From the NCBI GenBank assembly GCA_028679075.1, contig JAJRCF010000003.1, forward strand, positions 1 to 64,000: 64,000 nt of DNA, written 5' to 3'. Origin of the DNA: Methanoregula sp. (GTDB lineage: Archaea > Halobacteriota > Methanomicrobia > Methanomicrobiales > Methanospirillaceae). Below are positions 45,476 to 54,080 of the stretch, in pieces (position 1 is the stretch's first letter; each line of letters begins with the position of its first letter). Made by a program: the position numbers and the translations under genes. The notes under the pieces are model-generated. The model was not told the DNA's origin, did no database searches, and saw only the letters and a list, made by a program, of their open reading frames with translations.

Positions 45476-46433
45476 TGCAATCGTTGTCCCAACGCTCATC
45501 GCTGTCGGTATCATGGGATATATGCTCTACAGTGTCTGGGACGATCTCCTGCTTGCACTGCAACATATCTTACCGGCATACATCCTTCCTGCGATTGTCA
45601 TCTGCCTTATGGCCTGGGTACTCCGTGGGTGGAGATACCACTCGATCCTCAAGAGCCTGAACTATTCCGTCAGCGTGACGGTCTCGACGGCATGTATCTT
45701 TGTCAGCCAGACGGTCAACATCATCGTCCCTGCCCGGCTGGGTGATTTTGTCCGGGCTTTCATCTTAAAACACGAGTACAACACTACGTATTCAGAGGGC
45801 GTTTCTTCAATTGTTGTCGAGCGTATCTTCGACATTTTCACGGTCGCTCTTCTCGGAGCGATTGCAATCTTCTTTGTCCTCGGTGTGCCGGCATGGTTTA
45901 CCACCCTCATCATAATACCACTCGCAGCAGGGGTGCTGTTCTTTGTCTTCCTGCTTTTCATCGGGAAGTTCTCATCAGAAAACAAGTACATCGTCATTAT
46001 CCTCAACATGCTCCATGAGATTAAACGGGCTTCACTCTCCCTTCGGTCCATTGTCGTGCTGGGGGCATCCTCGGTGGTGATCTGGCTGCTGGACATCCTT
46101 GTCTGCTTTGCGGTGGTGCTGATGTTTGAGCAGCAGATCTCCTTTGCCGTTGTCGTACTGGCGGTCGTAATCGGCAACCTTGTGAAAGCGGTTCCCCTGA
46201 CACCCGGAGGAATCGGTACATATGAAGCTGCCCTGACTGTGACATTCGGGCTTGCCAAGGTCGATCCCGGGGTTGCACTCCTGATAGCAATTATCGATCA
46301 CCTGATCAAGAACCTGGTCACTGTTGCCGGGGGCATAATATCGATCTACTATTTCGGCGACTGGGTGATGCCGAGCATCAAAGAGGCATTGAATTCGAAA
46401 ATAGGGGGAGGGAAGAAACCTGATAACTCCTGA
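45459..46433 (+). CDS. LPG synthase-like flippase-family membrane protein (UPF0104)
   Basis: A 324-aa protein with about eight membrane segments, of the lysylphosphatidylglycerol synthase TM (AglD/UPF0104) family. SQTVNIIVPARLGDFVRAFIL, GVSSIVVERIFDIFTVALLG and KAVPLTPGGIGTYEAALT are the family hallmarks. It overlaps the GT2 gene by 17 bases. Likely role is transport or synthesis of a lipid-linked sugar. Confidence 0.88.
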   Translation: MYRKISAIVVPTLIAVGIMGYMLYSVWDDLLLALQHILPAYILPAIVICLMAWVLRGWRYHSILKSLNYSVSVTVSTACIFVSQTVNIIVPARLGDFVRAFILKHEYNTTYSEGVSSIVVERIFDIFTVALLGAIAIFFVLGVPAWFTTLIIIPLAAGVLFFVFLLFIGKFSSENKYIVIILNMLHEIKRASLSLRSIVVLGASSVVIWLLDILVCFAVVLMFEQQISFAVVVLAVVIGNLVKAVPLTPGGIGTYEAALTVTFGLAKVDPGVALLIAIIDHLIKNLVTVAGGIISIYYFGDWVMPSIKEALNSKIGGGKKPDNS

Positions 46434-46449
46434 ACAGCAGGTTTTCGCC

Positions 46450-48435
46450 GTGCTCAGCTGGATCGTCATCCTCACCCTGCTGCAGCTTTCAGTATATCCA
46501 TCTCTGAAAAAGACCTTCGGTACTTTTGCATTTCCGGTCTCATTCCCTGCTTCATTGCTTCTATTTACTCTTGTATCCTGGTACTGCGGCCTCGTACAGA
46601 TCCCGGTCCAGGCAGCACTCATTCCATTTCTCGGTCTTGTCGCATGGCACATGTATCGCCGGGCATACCGAATCGATGATCTGAAAGCGGAATGGCACTG
46701 GGAGGCACTTTTCCTCATCTGTTTCTTCCTCATGCTGGATGTCCGGTTTGTCAACCCGACTATCTCATATGCGGAAAAATTCATGGACCACGCGTTCCTT
46801 GCTTCCGTTATCTTGAACCCGGTTGTACCTCCGCTCGACCCATGGTTTGCCGGGGGTTCCCTGAATGTCTATTACTATCTCGGGTACTGGATGCTGGGGT
46901 GCATTGCCATTGTCAGTGGAGTCCCGTCAACGATTGCCTTCAATCTCTCTCTGCCCACCATCTTTGCCCTATCGGCAGTCAGTCTGTATGCGATCGGAAC
47001 GCTTCTTCTCGACCGCTTCCGCTGGCTTCCCCTCATCATCCTGATCCTGCCTAATCCGGCACTTATCTTTCAGCTCATCACAGGGACCGCCGTAAACCCG
47101 GCCTATGATACATCCCTGTCATGGCTTGGTACGCGGACAATCACCAACACAATCAATGAATACCCGCTCTTCTCTTTTGTCTGGGGCGATGTCCATGCCC
47201 ACGTGGTCTCGATCTTTAACCAACTCTTCCTCGTCTTCCTCCTTCTCTTTGTTTACAAACACTGGGAGACTCTCAACCACCGTGCAAAATGTGTTGTGAT
47301 GGCCCTTGTCGCGGTCAGTCTCGGTTCGATGCCACTCTTCAACACGTGGGATGTGCTCATCTATGCTCCCATTGTTCTCGTTATCGGTTTCCTCATTCTC
47401 TGGCGGAACCGCACGGACATTGACCGATCCACATGGGCATTCCTGCTCGCTATCCCTCCACTGTCGGTCCTCTGCTACCTGCCGTTTTACCTTCAGCTCC
47501 AGACCAATACCGGTGCCATCGCCTTTGTGCAGACCCCTTCAGATCCCATCGAGTTCCTCATGGTCAACGGGATCTTTATTGCCATCTTCTTTGCCCTGCT
47601 GGTTCCGGAGATCCGTAAGAAACCATGGCTCCTGCTTGCAGCCCTGCCATTTGCCGTTGCAGGGTACATCGCTGCAGCAATCGCGATCATCCCGCTTGTC
47701 TATTTCACGGTAAAAAAAGGCCAGGATTTTACAGATATCCTTGCAGTTTGTGGTCTCGTAATCCTCGTCGTCTGCGAACTCTTCTACATGAAAGACAATA
47801 TGGGAGAGACCTATTTCCGGATGAACACGGTCTTCAAGTGTTATCTGCCCGCATGGCTCATGCTTGGTACTGCCGCATTTGTGAAGAGCGGACAGTGGCT
47901 CCTGGCATGGAATCGGGTACCTGTCATTTCTGCCCGTAAATCAGCGGTCATCACGGTGATTGTCGTTTGTCTGCTTTTCGCTGCACCTTTTTCAGTCCAG
48001 TATAACTCGGGATACGGCACCGGGACACTTGACGGACTTGCCTATCTCTCCACTAACAACCCGGGGGATGCAGGGGGTGTTGCGTACCTCAGAACACTCT
48101 CATCCAACGAGATTCTTGTTGAAGCAGAGAACGGGGACTATTCCTATTATTCCCGGGTCTCGTCATTCACCGGCATTCCGGCAATCATCGGCCAGCCGTT
48201 CCATGAATTCATGTGGAGAGGGGATGAAACCGGCTGGTTTACTGCAAGAAAAACAGACATCCGGGATATTTATGAGACGCCGGACCTGACCATCCCGCTC
48301 ATGAAAAAATATAACGCCACCCTCCTGTATGTCGGAAACGCGGAGCACGAGCGTTACAATGTCACCCTCCCGGTTACCGGACTCACGAAGGTATATTCAG
48401 CAGATACCACGTATATTTACCGTCTGTCGGGCTGA
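46450..48435 (+). CDS. DUF2298 family membrane protein (Chlor_Arch_YYY)
   Basis: A 661-aa multi-spanning protein. The family start LSWIVILTLLQLSVYPSLKKTFGTFAFPVSF and the loop NPTISYAEKFMDHAFLASVI...PPLDPWFAGGSLNVYYYLGYWMLG are diagnostic for DUF2298, which I recall next to TIGR03663 proteins in haloarchaea. GTG 46450 has AGGT 7 bases upstream. The frame continues upstream without an ATG to about 46420, so the N-terminus may be slightly longer. Last gene of the cluster. Confidence 0.85.
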   Translation: MLSWIVILTLLQLSVYPSLKKTFGTFAFPVSFPASLLLFTLVSWYCGLVQIPVQAALIPFLGLVAWHMYRRAYRIDDLKAEWHWEALFLICFFLMLDVRFVNPTISYAEKFMDHAFLASVILNPVVPPLDPWFAGGSLNVYYYLGYWMLGCIAIVSGVPSTIAFNLSLPTIFALSAVSLYAIGTLLLDRFRWLPLIILILPNPALIFQLITGTAVNPAYDTSLSWLGTRTITNTINEYPLFSFVWGDVHAHVVSIFNQLFLVFLLLFVYKHWETLNHRAKCVVMALVAVSLGSMPLFNTWDVLIYAPIVLVIGFLILWRNRTDIDRSTWAFLLAIPPLSVLCYLPFYLQLQTNTGAIAFVQTPSDPIEFLMVNGIFIAIFFALLVPEIRKKPWLLLAALPFAVAGYIAAAIAIIPLVYFTVKKGQDFTDILAVCGLVILVVCELFYMKDNMGETYFRMNTVFKCYLPAWLMLGTAAFVKSGQWLLAWNRVPVISARKSAVITVIVVCLLFAAPFSVQYNSGYGTGTLDGLAYLSTNNPGDAGGVAYLRTLSSNEILVEAENGDYSYYSRVSSFTGIPAIIGQPFHEFMWRGDETGWFTARKTDIRDIYETPDLTIPLMKKYNATLLYVGNAEHERYNVTLPVTGLTKVYSADTTYIYRLSG

Positions 48436-48438
48436 TTT

Positions 48439-48470
48439 GGTCTCCGTTTGTACCTATTTACATGGAGACC
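48439..48470. repeat. Inverted repeat after the DUF2298 gene
   Basis: GGTCTCC (48439-48445) and GGAGACC (48464-48470) with an 18-base spacer starting 4 bases after the stop. Probably an end-of-operon hairpin. Confidence 0.4.
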
Positions 48471-48550
48471 GTCATGCTACGATCACGCCGTGGCACAAAC
48501 CTTTATTTCCGTTCCTGTCGAACTGATATGGCTACATCATTATTTACTGA

Positions 48551-48587
48551 TGAGTAATGAAGGAGCATATTCTCCTGAATGAGGTGA
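48551..48587 (+). promoter_or_regulatory. Candidate L7Ae-binding K-turn overlapping the ribosome site
   Basis: AAT-GA (48556-48560), stem AGGAG (48561-48565), loop CATATT, stem CTCCT (48572-48576), then GA (48577-48578). This is the K-turn core: three-base bulge, tandem G-A pairs and a GC-rich stem. The GAGGTGA ribosome site (48581-48587) follows at once. L7Ae binds K-turns, so self-repression is plausible. The outer C-stem pairing is weak. Confidence 0.5.
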
Positions 48588-48590
48588 GTT

Positions 48591-48959
48591 ATGGCAAAAG
48601 GTTACGTTAAGACAGAGGCTCCAGAGGAGCTCCAGAACAAGGCGCTCGAAGCCCTTGAAGTTGCAAGAGATACGGGTAAGATAAAGAAGGGATCCAACGA
48701 AGCAACCAAAGCCATCGAGCGCAGCATTGCAGCGCTTGTGCTGATTGGTGCGGACGTTGAGCCCGAAGAGATCGTAATGCACCTTGCCCCTCTCTGTGAA
48801 GAGAAGAAAGTCCCTTACATCTTCATCAACAAGCAAAATGACATCGGCGCCGCAAGCGGCCTCGACGTAGGCTCTGCCGCGGCAGCAATTGTCAAGCCCG
48901 GCAAGGCAAAAGAGACGATCGATGACCTTGCCAAGCAGCTTACCGCGCTGAAGGCGTGA
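48591..48959 (+). CDS. rpl7ae: 50S ribosomal protein L7Ae
   Basis: A 122-aa K-turn-binding ribosomal protein, also part of box C/D, H/ACA and RNase P particles. [46 protein letters not shown] is the canonical core. GAGGTGAGTT precedes the ATG. First gene of an operon with S28e, L24e and NDK. Confidence 0.97.
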   Translation: MAKGYVKTEAPEELQNKALEALEVARDTGKIKKGSNEATKAIERSIAALVLIGADVEPEEIVMHLAPLCEEKKVPYIFINKQNDIGAASGLDVGSAAAAIVKPGKAKETIDDLAKQLTALKA

Positions 48960-48969
48960 GGAGTCCAGC

Positions 48970-49179
48970 ATGGCAGACGATGCAACGCCAGCCGAAGTGA
49001 TCGAGGTTGTCGGTTCAACCGGCATGCACGGTGAGGCAATGCAGGTAAAGTGCCGCATCCTCGACGGCAGCAACAAGGGACGGATTATCACCCGAAACAC
49101 CGTGGGACCGATCCGTGAAGGGGATGTCATCATGCTCCTCGAAACCGAGCGTGAAGCGAAGAAAATGTCGAGGCGGTAA
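48970..49179 (+). CDS. rps28e: 30S ribosomal protein S28e
   Basis: A 69-aa S28e, with [49 protein letters not shown] and the basic tail KKMSRR. Ten bases after L7Ae. Confidence 0.97.
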   Translation: MADDATPAEVIEVVGSTGMHGEAMQVKCRILDGSNKGRIITRNTVGPIREGDVIMLLETEREAKKMSRR

Positions 49180-49182
49180 GCA

Positions 49183-49377
49183 ATGGTAGAACAGCATGTC
49201 TGCAGTTTCTGCGGCCACCAGCTTGAGCCCGGCACCGGCAAGATGTTCGTGAAGAAGGATGGGTCCATCTTCTTCTTCTGCAGCGCAAAGTGCGAGAACA
49301 ACCACAAGCTCGGCCGTGTACCGCGCCGTGTCGAGTGGACAAACGCCGGCAGGAAAGCCGCGAGCAAGAAGGAGTGA
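49183..49377 (+). CDS. rpl24e: 50S ribosomal protein L24e
   Basis: A 64-aa zinc ribosomal protein. [21 protein letters not shown] and [16 protein letters not shown] carry the CxxC...CxxxC ligands. Three bases after S28e. Confidence 0.97.
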   Translation: MVEQHVCSFCGHQLEPGTGKMFVKKDGSIFFFCSAKCENNHKLGRVPRRVEWTNAGRKAASKKE

Positions 49378-49384
49378 ACCTGCC

Positions 49385-49837
49385 ATGGACCGTACCTTTG
49401 TTATGGTCAAGCCCGACGGGGTCCAGCGCGGTCTTGTTGGCGAGGTTGTCACCCGTCTTGAGGCAAAAGGGCTCAAGCTCGTTGCAGCACGGTTTGAAAC
49501 ATTACCCGAACCGCGGGTGACAGAACAGTACAAGGAACACCTTTCAAAACCGTTCTTCCCATCGTTGAAGCAGTATATCATGGGGGGACCGTGCTTCCTC
49601 ATGGTCTGGGAAGGCAGGAACGTGGTCGCGATTGTCCGCAGGGTAATCGGGTCTACAAATCCCCAGGAAGCAGCACCCGGGACGATCCGGGGCGACTTTG
49701 GCATTGACATCGGAAGGAATGTGATCCATGCCTCCGATTCACCGGAAAGTGCAGCCCGGGAGATTGGCATCCATTTCAAAAACAACGAAGTATTCACGTA
49801 CACCCGGATCGATGAGTCCGTGTTATACGAATACTGA
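49385..49837 (+). CDS. ndk: Nucleoside diphosphate kinase
   Basis: A 150-aa NDK transferring phosphate between nucleoside di- and triphosphates. [19 protein letters not shown] starts the fold, and the phospho-His is in [13 protein letters not shown] 49385 lies 7 bases after L24e. Followed by a T-run. Confidence 0.96.
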   Translation: MDRTFVMVKPDGVQRGLVGEVVTRLEAKGLKLVAARFETLPEPRVTEQYKEHLSKPFFPSLKQYIMGGPCFLMVWEGRNVVAIVRRVIGSTNPQEAAPGTIRGDFGIDIGRNVIHASDSPESAAREIGIHFKNNEVFTYTRIDESVLYEY

Positions 49838-49844
49838 TTTTTTT
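49838..49844 (+). terminator. Poly-T terminator after ndk
   Basis: Seven T directly after the ndk stop codon, ending the ribosomal operon. Confidence 0.55.
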
Positions 49845-49862
49845 ATCCGAATGGTTTATCAA

Positions 49863-50090
49863 AAAGGTGAGGGGACGCTTTCGCGTTCCTTCACCTCCCC
49901 GAGATTTCAAATCACGGGGACCATGAGGAAGAGAAGAACTCGTCAGAGTTCTTCGAAATCCGAGTGGTCATCTGACCGCGAGGACGAGAAGAATCCGTCA
50001 GGATTCTTCGAAGGTCGGCTGATGCCTCCCTTCTCTTTCTCGAAGTCCTGAGGGACTTCTTCGAACTTCGAATTTCAAACCACTAATCGG
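49863..50090. repeat. Hairpin-rich interspersed element D, double unit
   Basis: Opens with the long hairpin GGTGAGGGGACGC / GCGTTCCTTCACC (49865-49894). Two units follow, each with a GAAGAA-N-TTCTTC hairpin (one is GAAGAATCC-GTCA-GGATTCTTC near 49990-50011). The second unit, with GAAGGTCGGCTGATGCCTCC, aligns with element B at 8446-8535. No gene is present here. Confidence 0.7.
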
Positions 50091-50277
50091 TTTTACATTC
50101 CGCACCACACTATCACATATTATATCATACGGAATTCAGATCATATCATGAAACGGATTGGCCAGAGAGAATTCCGGAGATCGGCCGCATATGCGCTTGC
50201 TGCTCATTGCAATTGCTGTGCAGGTCAGCATCGATAATGTTAACCTGGCGTTTCCTGACAAGCGGAGGATAAACAGA

Positions 50278-50475
50278 ATGGACTGGGATCTTACATCGGT
50301 GGGTCTGGTGCTCATCGGCAGCAGTATTACAGCCGCCGGCACCATCATTGCAGCACTGCTCATGGGCATTACGGTCACGTTAGCCCCATTCCTCCTCCTG
50401 ACCACGGCCGTGCTTATCGTGATGAGTGCTATCCTCATTGTCTACAAAACACCGCGAAGCCCTCCTCCCATCTGA
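50278..50475 (+). CDS. Small two-helix membrane protein
   Basis: A 65-aa protein with hydrophobic segments VGLVLIGSSITAAGTIIAALL and VTLAPFLLLTTAVLIVMSAILIVY. GGAGG (50264-50268) is 9 bases before ATG 50278; a longer frame from 50158 has no such site. Twelve bases before the nitrilase-family gene. Function unknown. Confidence 0.65.
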   Translation: MDWDLTSVGLVLIGSSITAAGTIIAALLMGITVTLAPFLLLTTAVLIVMSAILIVYKTPRSPPPI

Positions 50476-50487
50476 TCGAGGACCCGT

Positions 50488-51300
50488 ATGGAAGACCCGC
50501 AGATTGTCCGGATATGCAGTGCCCAGATCGCAAGCGTCTGGGATGATCCGGACAAGACCCTGAAAAAGGCCGGTATTTTTGTGAGTCATGCTGCCGCATC
50601 CGGAGCTGCACTCGTCTCTTTTCCTGAACAGTTCGCGACCGGCTGGGACCCCCATTCAGGCAGCCCTGCCGAGGATTGTGATGGGACCGTTGTATCAATT
50701 CTCCGGGAACTGGCAAAAGAGAACCACATCGGTATTCTTGGTTCATTCCGGGAGAAAAACGATCCTCTGCCAAAAAATACTGCGATTGCCATCGGAGGGG
50801 ACGGCAGGGTCCTTGCAAAATATGCCAAAGTTCATCTTTTCAGTCCCGGCGGCGAACACGATGGTTTTTCTCCGGGTTCAGAACTTGGAATATTCGCGCT
50901 GGGCCCGCTGACATGCGGTATTGCAATATGTTATGACCTGAGATTTCCGGAACTGTTCCGGCTCTACGCGGAAAAAGGTGTACAGGTAGTTTTTGTTCCC
51001 GCGGCATGGCCTGCTCGACGCATGAAGCACTGGGAACTCTTTGTCACTGCACGGGCCTGCGAGAACCAGATGTACGTTGTTGGCATCAATACCTCAGGCG
51101 TGACGCCGGTCGACACGTACACCGGGGGCTCGATGACAGTCGATCCCTCTGGTACGGTCATCTGCAGGGCAAACGAGGCAGAGCAACTGCTCTTCTGTGA
51201 TCTTGACCTGGATGTTGTCAGAAAAGTACGTTCAACCTTTCCGGTTACAAAAGATAAACGGGAAGACCTTTACCATGCATTATCCGGTAGAAAATACTGA
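50488..51300 (+). CDS. Carbon-nitrogen hydrolase (nitrilase superfamily)
   Basis: A 270-aa amidase-type enzyme. The catalytic triad is visible: Glu in LVSFPEQFATG, Lys in YAKVHLFSPG and Cys in GIAICYDLRFPE. Motif context resembles omega-amidase/Nit2 and N-carbamoyl hydrolases. The amide substrate cannot be told. Behind a small membrane protein gene on the same strand. Confidence 0.9.
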   Translation: MEDPQIVRICSAQIASVWDDPDKTLKKAGIFVSHAAASGAALVSFPEQFATGWDPHSGSPAEDCDGTVVSILRELAKENHIGILGSFREKNDPLPKNTAIAIGGDGRVLAKYAKVHLFSPGGEHDGFSPGSELGIFALGPLTCGIAICYDLRFPELFRLYAEKGVQVVFVPAAWPARRMKHWELFVTARACENQMYVVGINTSGVTPVDTYTGGSMTVDPSGTVICRANEAEQLLFCDLDLDVVRKVRSTFPVTKDKREDLYHALSGRKY

Positions 51301-51369
51301 TACCGGGTAGTGTTTCCGTCTTCCTTAAAACCGCACGCCTATATGTGATCAGAAAACCAATACAAATCC

Positions 51370-52575
51370 ATGTACCATCTCGCATGCGTCAACTGTGGAG
51401 CCACCTATCCCGCTGACGAGATCCTGTATAATTGTAAAAAATGCGGCCACCTCCTTGCCGTCAAATACCCGCTCGATGAGATTAACGTCACCCGGGCAAC
51501 ATGGGACAAGCGGCCCATATCAGTCTGGAGGTACAAGGAACTGCTGCCGGTGCATGGAGATCCCATCACCCTGCAGGAAGGAGGCACTCCTCTCTATCAC
51601 CTGAAAAAACTCGGCGAGGAGATGGGCATTCCCCACCTCTATGCAAAACACGAGGGGATGAATCCCTCCGGCTCGTTCAAGGACCGGGGCATGACCGTGG
51701 GCGTTTCGATGGCGCTCCAACTCGGAAAGAAGAGCGTTGCATGCGCAAGCACCGGGAATACATCTGCCAGCCTTGCAGTCTATGCTGCAAAGGCCGGTAT
51801 CCCCGCGGTTGTCCTCCTCCCTGCCGGCAAGGTGGCCGTCGGCAAGATAGCCCAGGCGCTGATGCACGGTGCAAAGGTAATCTCCATACGGGGCAACTTC
51901 GACCGTGCGCTCGAGATGGTCCACGATCTCTGTCTCTCCCATGGGTTGTACCTGCTCAATTCGATCAACCCCTACCGGCTTGAGGGACAGAAGACAATCG
52001 GATTTGAAGCAGTTGACCAGTTGGGATATGTGCCAGACAGGTTTGTGTTACCCGTAGGTAACGCCGGCAATATCTCTGCAGTCTACAAGGGATTGCTGGA
52101 ACTACAGGATATGGGGTTCATCGACCGGCTCCCGATGATGACCGGGATCCAGGCCCAGGGATCGAGTCCCGTGGTCCGTGCGATCCGCGAGAACCTGCCT
52201 GAAGTAGTGCCGGAACAGCAGCCCGAGACCATTGCAACAGCAATACGGATCGGTGCACCGGTCAATGCCGAAAAGGCCCTGACCGCAATCCGTAAGACCG
52301 GCGGACTTGCGGAATCAGTGACAGATGATGAGATCCTCCGGATGCAGCGCGACCTTGCACGGAAAGAGGGCATAGGTGTTGAACCGGCATCCGCAGCCTC
52401 TGTCGCCGGTATCCGCAAACTGGCAGAGAATGGTATGATCGACCGGGACGAGCGGATTGTCTGCGTTGTCACCGGCCATCTCCTGAAAGACCCTGAAACG
52501 GTGATCAAACAATGCGAACCCCCGACAGAGATCAACGCGGACCTGCCCTCGCTGCTCTCTGCGCTGCACTTGTAA
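51370..52575 (+). CDS. thrC: Threonine synthase
   Basis: A 401-aa PLP enzyme converting O-phosphohomoserine to threonine. An N-terminal zinc ribbon CVNCGATYPADEILYNCKKC, the PLP lysine in HEGMNPSGSFKDRGM, and the phosphate loop VGNAGNISA are seen. The last 64 bases overlap the next gene. Confidence 0.93.
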   Translation: MYHLACVNCGATYPADEILYNCKKCGHLLAVKYPLDEINVTRATWDKRPISVWRYKELLPVHGDPITLQEGGTPLYHLKKLGEEMGIPHLYAKHEGMNPSGSFKDRGMTVGVSMALQLGKKSVACASTGNTSASLAVYAAKAGIPAVVLLPAGKVAVGKIAQALMHGAKVISIRGNFDRALEMVHDLCLSHGLYLLNSINPYRLEGQKTIGFEAVDQLGYVPDRFVLPVGNAGNISAVYKGLLELQDMGFIDRLPMMTGIQAQGSSPVVRAIRENLPEVVPEQQPETIATAIRIGAPVNAEKALTAIRKTGGLAESVTDDEILRMQRDLARKEGIGVEPASAASVAGIRKLAENGMIDRDERIVCVVTGHLLKDPETVIKQCEPPTEINADLPSLLSALHL

Positions 52576-53150
52576 TCGTCCTTGCCGCCATTCCCGCAGC
52601 AACGGCGCTCTCGGCAGACTACGTAGTCCTGCCTAACGGTACGGCATACCGTGTGGCAATTGAAGTAACGGACGTTTCCCGTTACGAGTTTGCCGATATC
52701 GGGTTCATGGGGGAGAATGTCCCGGTCCAGGTATCAGAGGTCCAGCTTTCCGGGAACTGTTCCCCGTGCCAGTTTAACTGGAGCCGCCCGTGGGGGGCCC
52801 CATCGAGGATTGAGTTTGCGAAGGGGAATTATACGATCTCCTATCTCGCACCGCTCCGCGATAACAACCTCCAGGGGGTATTTACCCGGCCCTATCACGT
52901 GAACGTGACCATTCCGCAGGAGTTCAATGTGCAAAACCTGCTCCTTGCGGGCATCAGCCAGGGAGCAAACGTAACACGGCATACAGACAATACGACAACG
53001 GTTCAATGGAACAAGACCGCATCATTTAATGTCCGGTTCTACGATTCCGGGCGGGAAGAGCTTCTCTGGTTCTTCCTGCAATTCATGGGTATCCTCGTAC
53101 TGGTCCTTGTTGTGATTCCTTATATCTTGTCGATGAAAAAAACCGAATGA
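52512..53150 (+). CDS. Exported protein with one C-terminal membrane anchor
   Basis: A 212-aa protein: signal peptide ALAALCAALVIVLAAIPAATALS, a beta-rich ectodomain with a CSPC pair (GNCSPCQFNW), N-glycosylation sequons and a last helix LLWFFLQFMGILVLVLVVIPYIL with a KKTE tail. It may match the archaeal family DUF5803, which I cannot confirm. The 64-base overlap with thrC is long; ATG 52512 is needed to include the signal peptide. Confidence 0.78.
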   Translation: MRTPDRDQRGPALAALCAALVIVLAAIPAATALSADYVVLPNGTAYRVAIEVTDVSRYEFADIGFMGENVPVQVSEVQLSGNCSPCQFNWSRPWGAPSRIEFAKGNYTISYLAPLRDNNLQGVFTRPYHVNVTIPQEFNVQNLLLAGISQGANVTRHTDNTTTVQWNKTASFNVRFYDSGREELLWFFLQFMGILVLVLVVIPYILSMKKTE

Positions 53151-53268
53151 TTATCTGATATCTTTTTATCATCCCAATCCTCGGATCATTCTTTTTATGA
53201 TACGGATACGGGAAAGAAATGTATATACGCCACAATATCCAACAAAATAGAAAAAATGAGGATTATCC

Positions 53269-53769
53269 ATGATTCTTGAAAACGCAGCAATAGGAATTGT
53301 CCAGCTGATCGTCGCTATTATTTTTGCCGTCGTAGCCTTGTATATCGGTTTCGCTGTACTCGGCAAGATCACCAAGGACATTGATGAGGAGAAAGAACTT
53401 GCAAAGGGAAATGCAGCCGTAGGTATCATCGTTGCAGCGGTCTTTGTTGCCATCGCTCTTGTCGTCGAATCCGGTGTCAGCGGCCTTTCAGCGGGAATCA
53501 GTAAGGCACTCGCGGCCGGGCTCTTTTCAACCGAGGGGATGATCACAATCGGTCTCGCATTCTTCCAGCTTCTCGCCGGCATTGTCCTTGCAGTCGGTGC
53601 GATTTACCTTGCACTGAACATCCTTGACAAGCTGACCAAGGGTGTTGAGGAATTCGAGGAACTCAAGAAAGGAAACGTTGCCGTTGCGCTTGAGATGGCC
53701 GGTGTGATCATTGCCGTGGCCTGGATCATTCAGTCCGGTGTCATCGGCATCACTGCAGCCCTTATCTGA
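53269..53769 (+). CDS. DUF350 family membrane protein
   Basis: A 166-aa protein with four membrane segments arranged as two related halves: IVQLIVAIIFAVVALYIGFAVLGKITKDIDEEKELAKGNAAVGIIVAAVFVAIAL and the repeat LLAGIVLAVGAIYLALNILDKLTKGVEEFEELKKGNVAVALEMAGVIIAVAW. The shared ELxKGN-AV motif marks DUF350. Function unknown. Confidence 0.88.
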   Translation: MILENAAIGIVQLIVAIIFAVVALYIGFAVLGKITKDIDEEKELAKGNAAVGIIVAAVFVAIALVVESGVSGLSAGISKALAAGLFSTEGMITIGLAFFQLLAGIVLAVGAIYLALNILDKLTKGVEEFEELKKGNVAVALEMAGVIIAVAWIIQSGVIGITAALI

Positions 53770-54080
53770 TCATCTCTTTTTTCAATCCGGTGATCATGCC
53801 GGTTTTGGTATTCCCTTGATACATTCCTCTGTTTATGCGCCTTTCTCCTTCCAGGCTTCCTGCCACGCTTCAATTCCACAGAGAAATTCTCGGATTTGCA
53901 AATGTTCAAATTATGCCCGGATTAGAAATCTGAACCGCCAGGAACGGTCCTGCGGGAAATGATACCATCATGGACTGACAGAATCCTCATGAACGCTCGC
54001 GAGATTTAATGCAATGGGTTTTCAACATTGGTGTGCGGCAGACAACGCCGACCAGGAAAATATGATAGGGAGGACTGATG
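53770..54080. other. Intergenic region, nothing recognised
   Basis: About 310 bases; an 83-codon frame overlapping the DUF350 3' end (53711-53962) shows no motif and has no ribosome site. The end holds GGGAGG (54068-54073) for the next gene. Confidence 0.5.
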
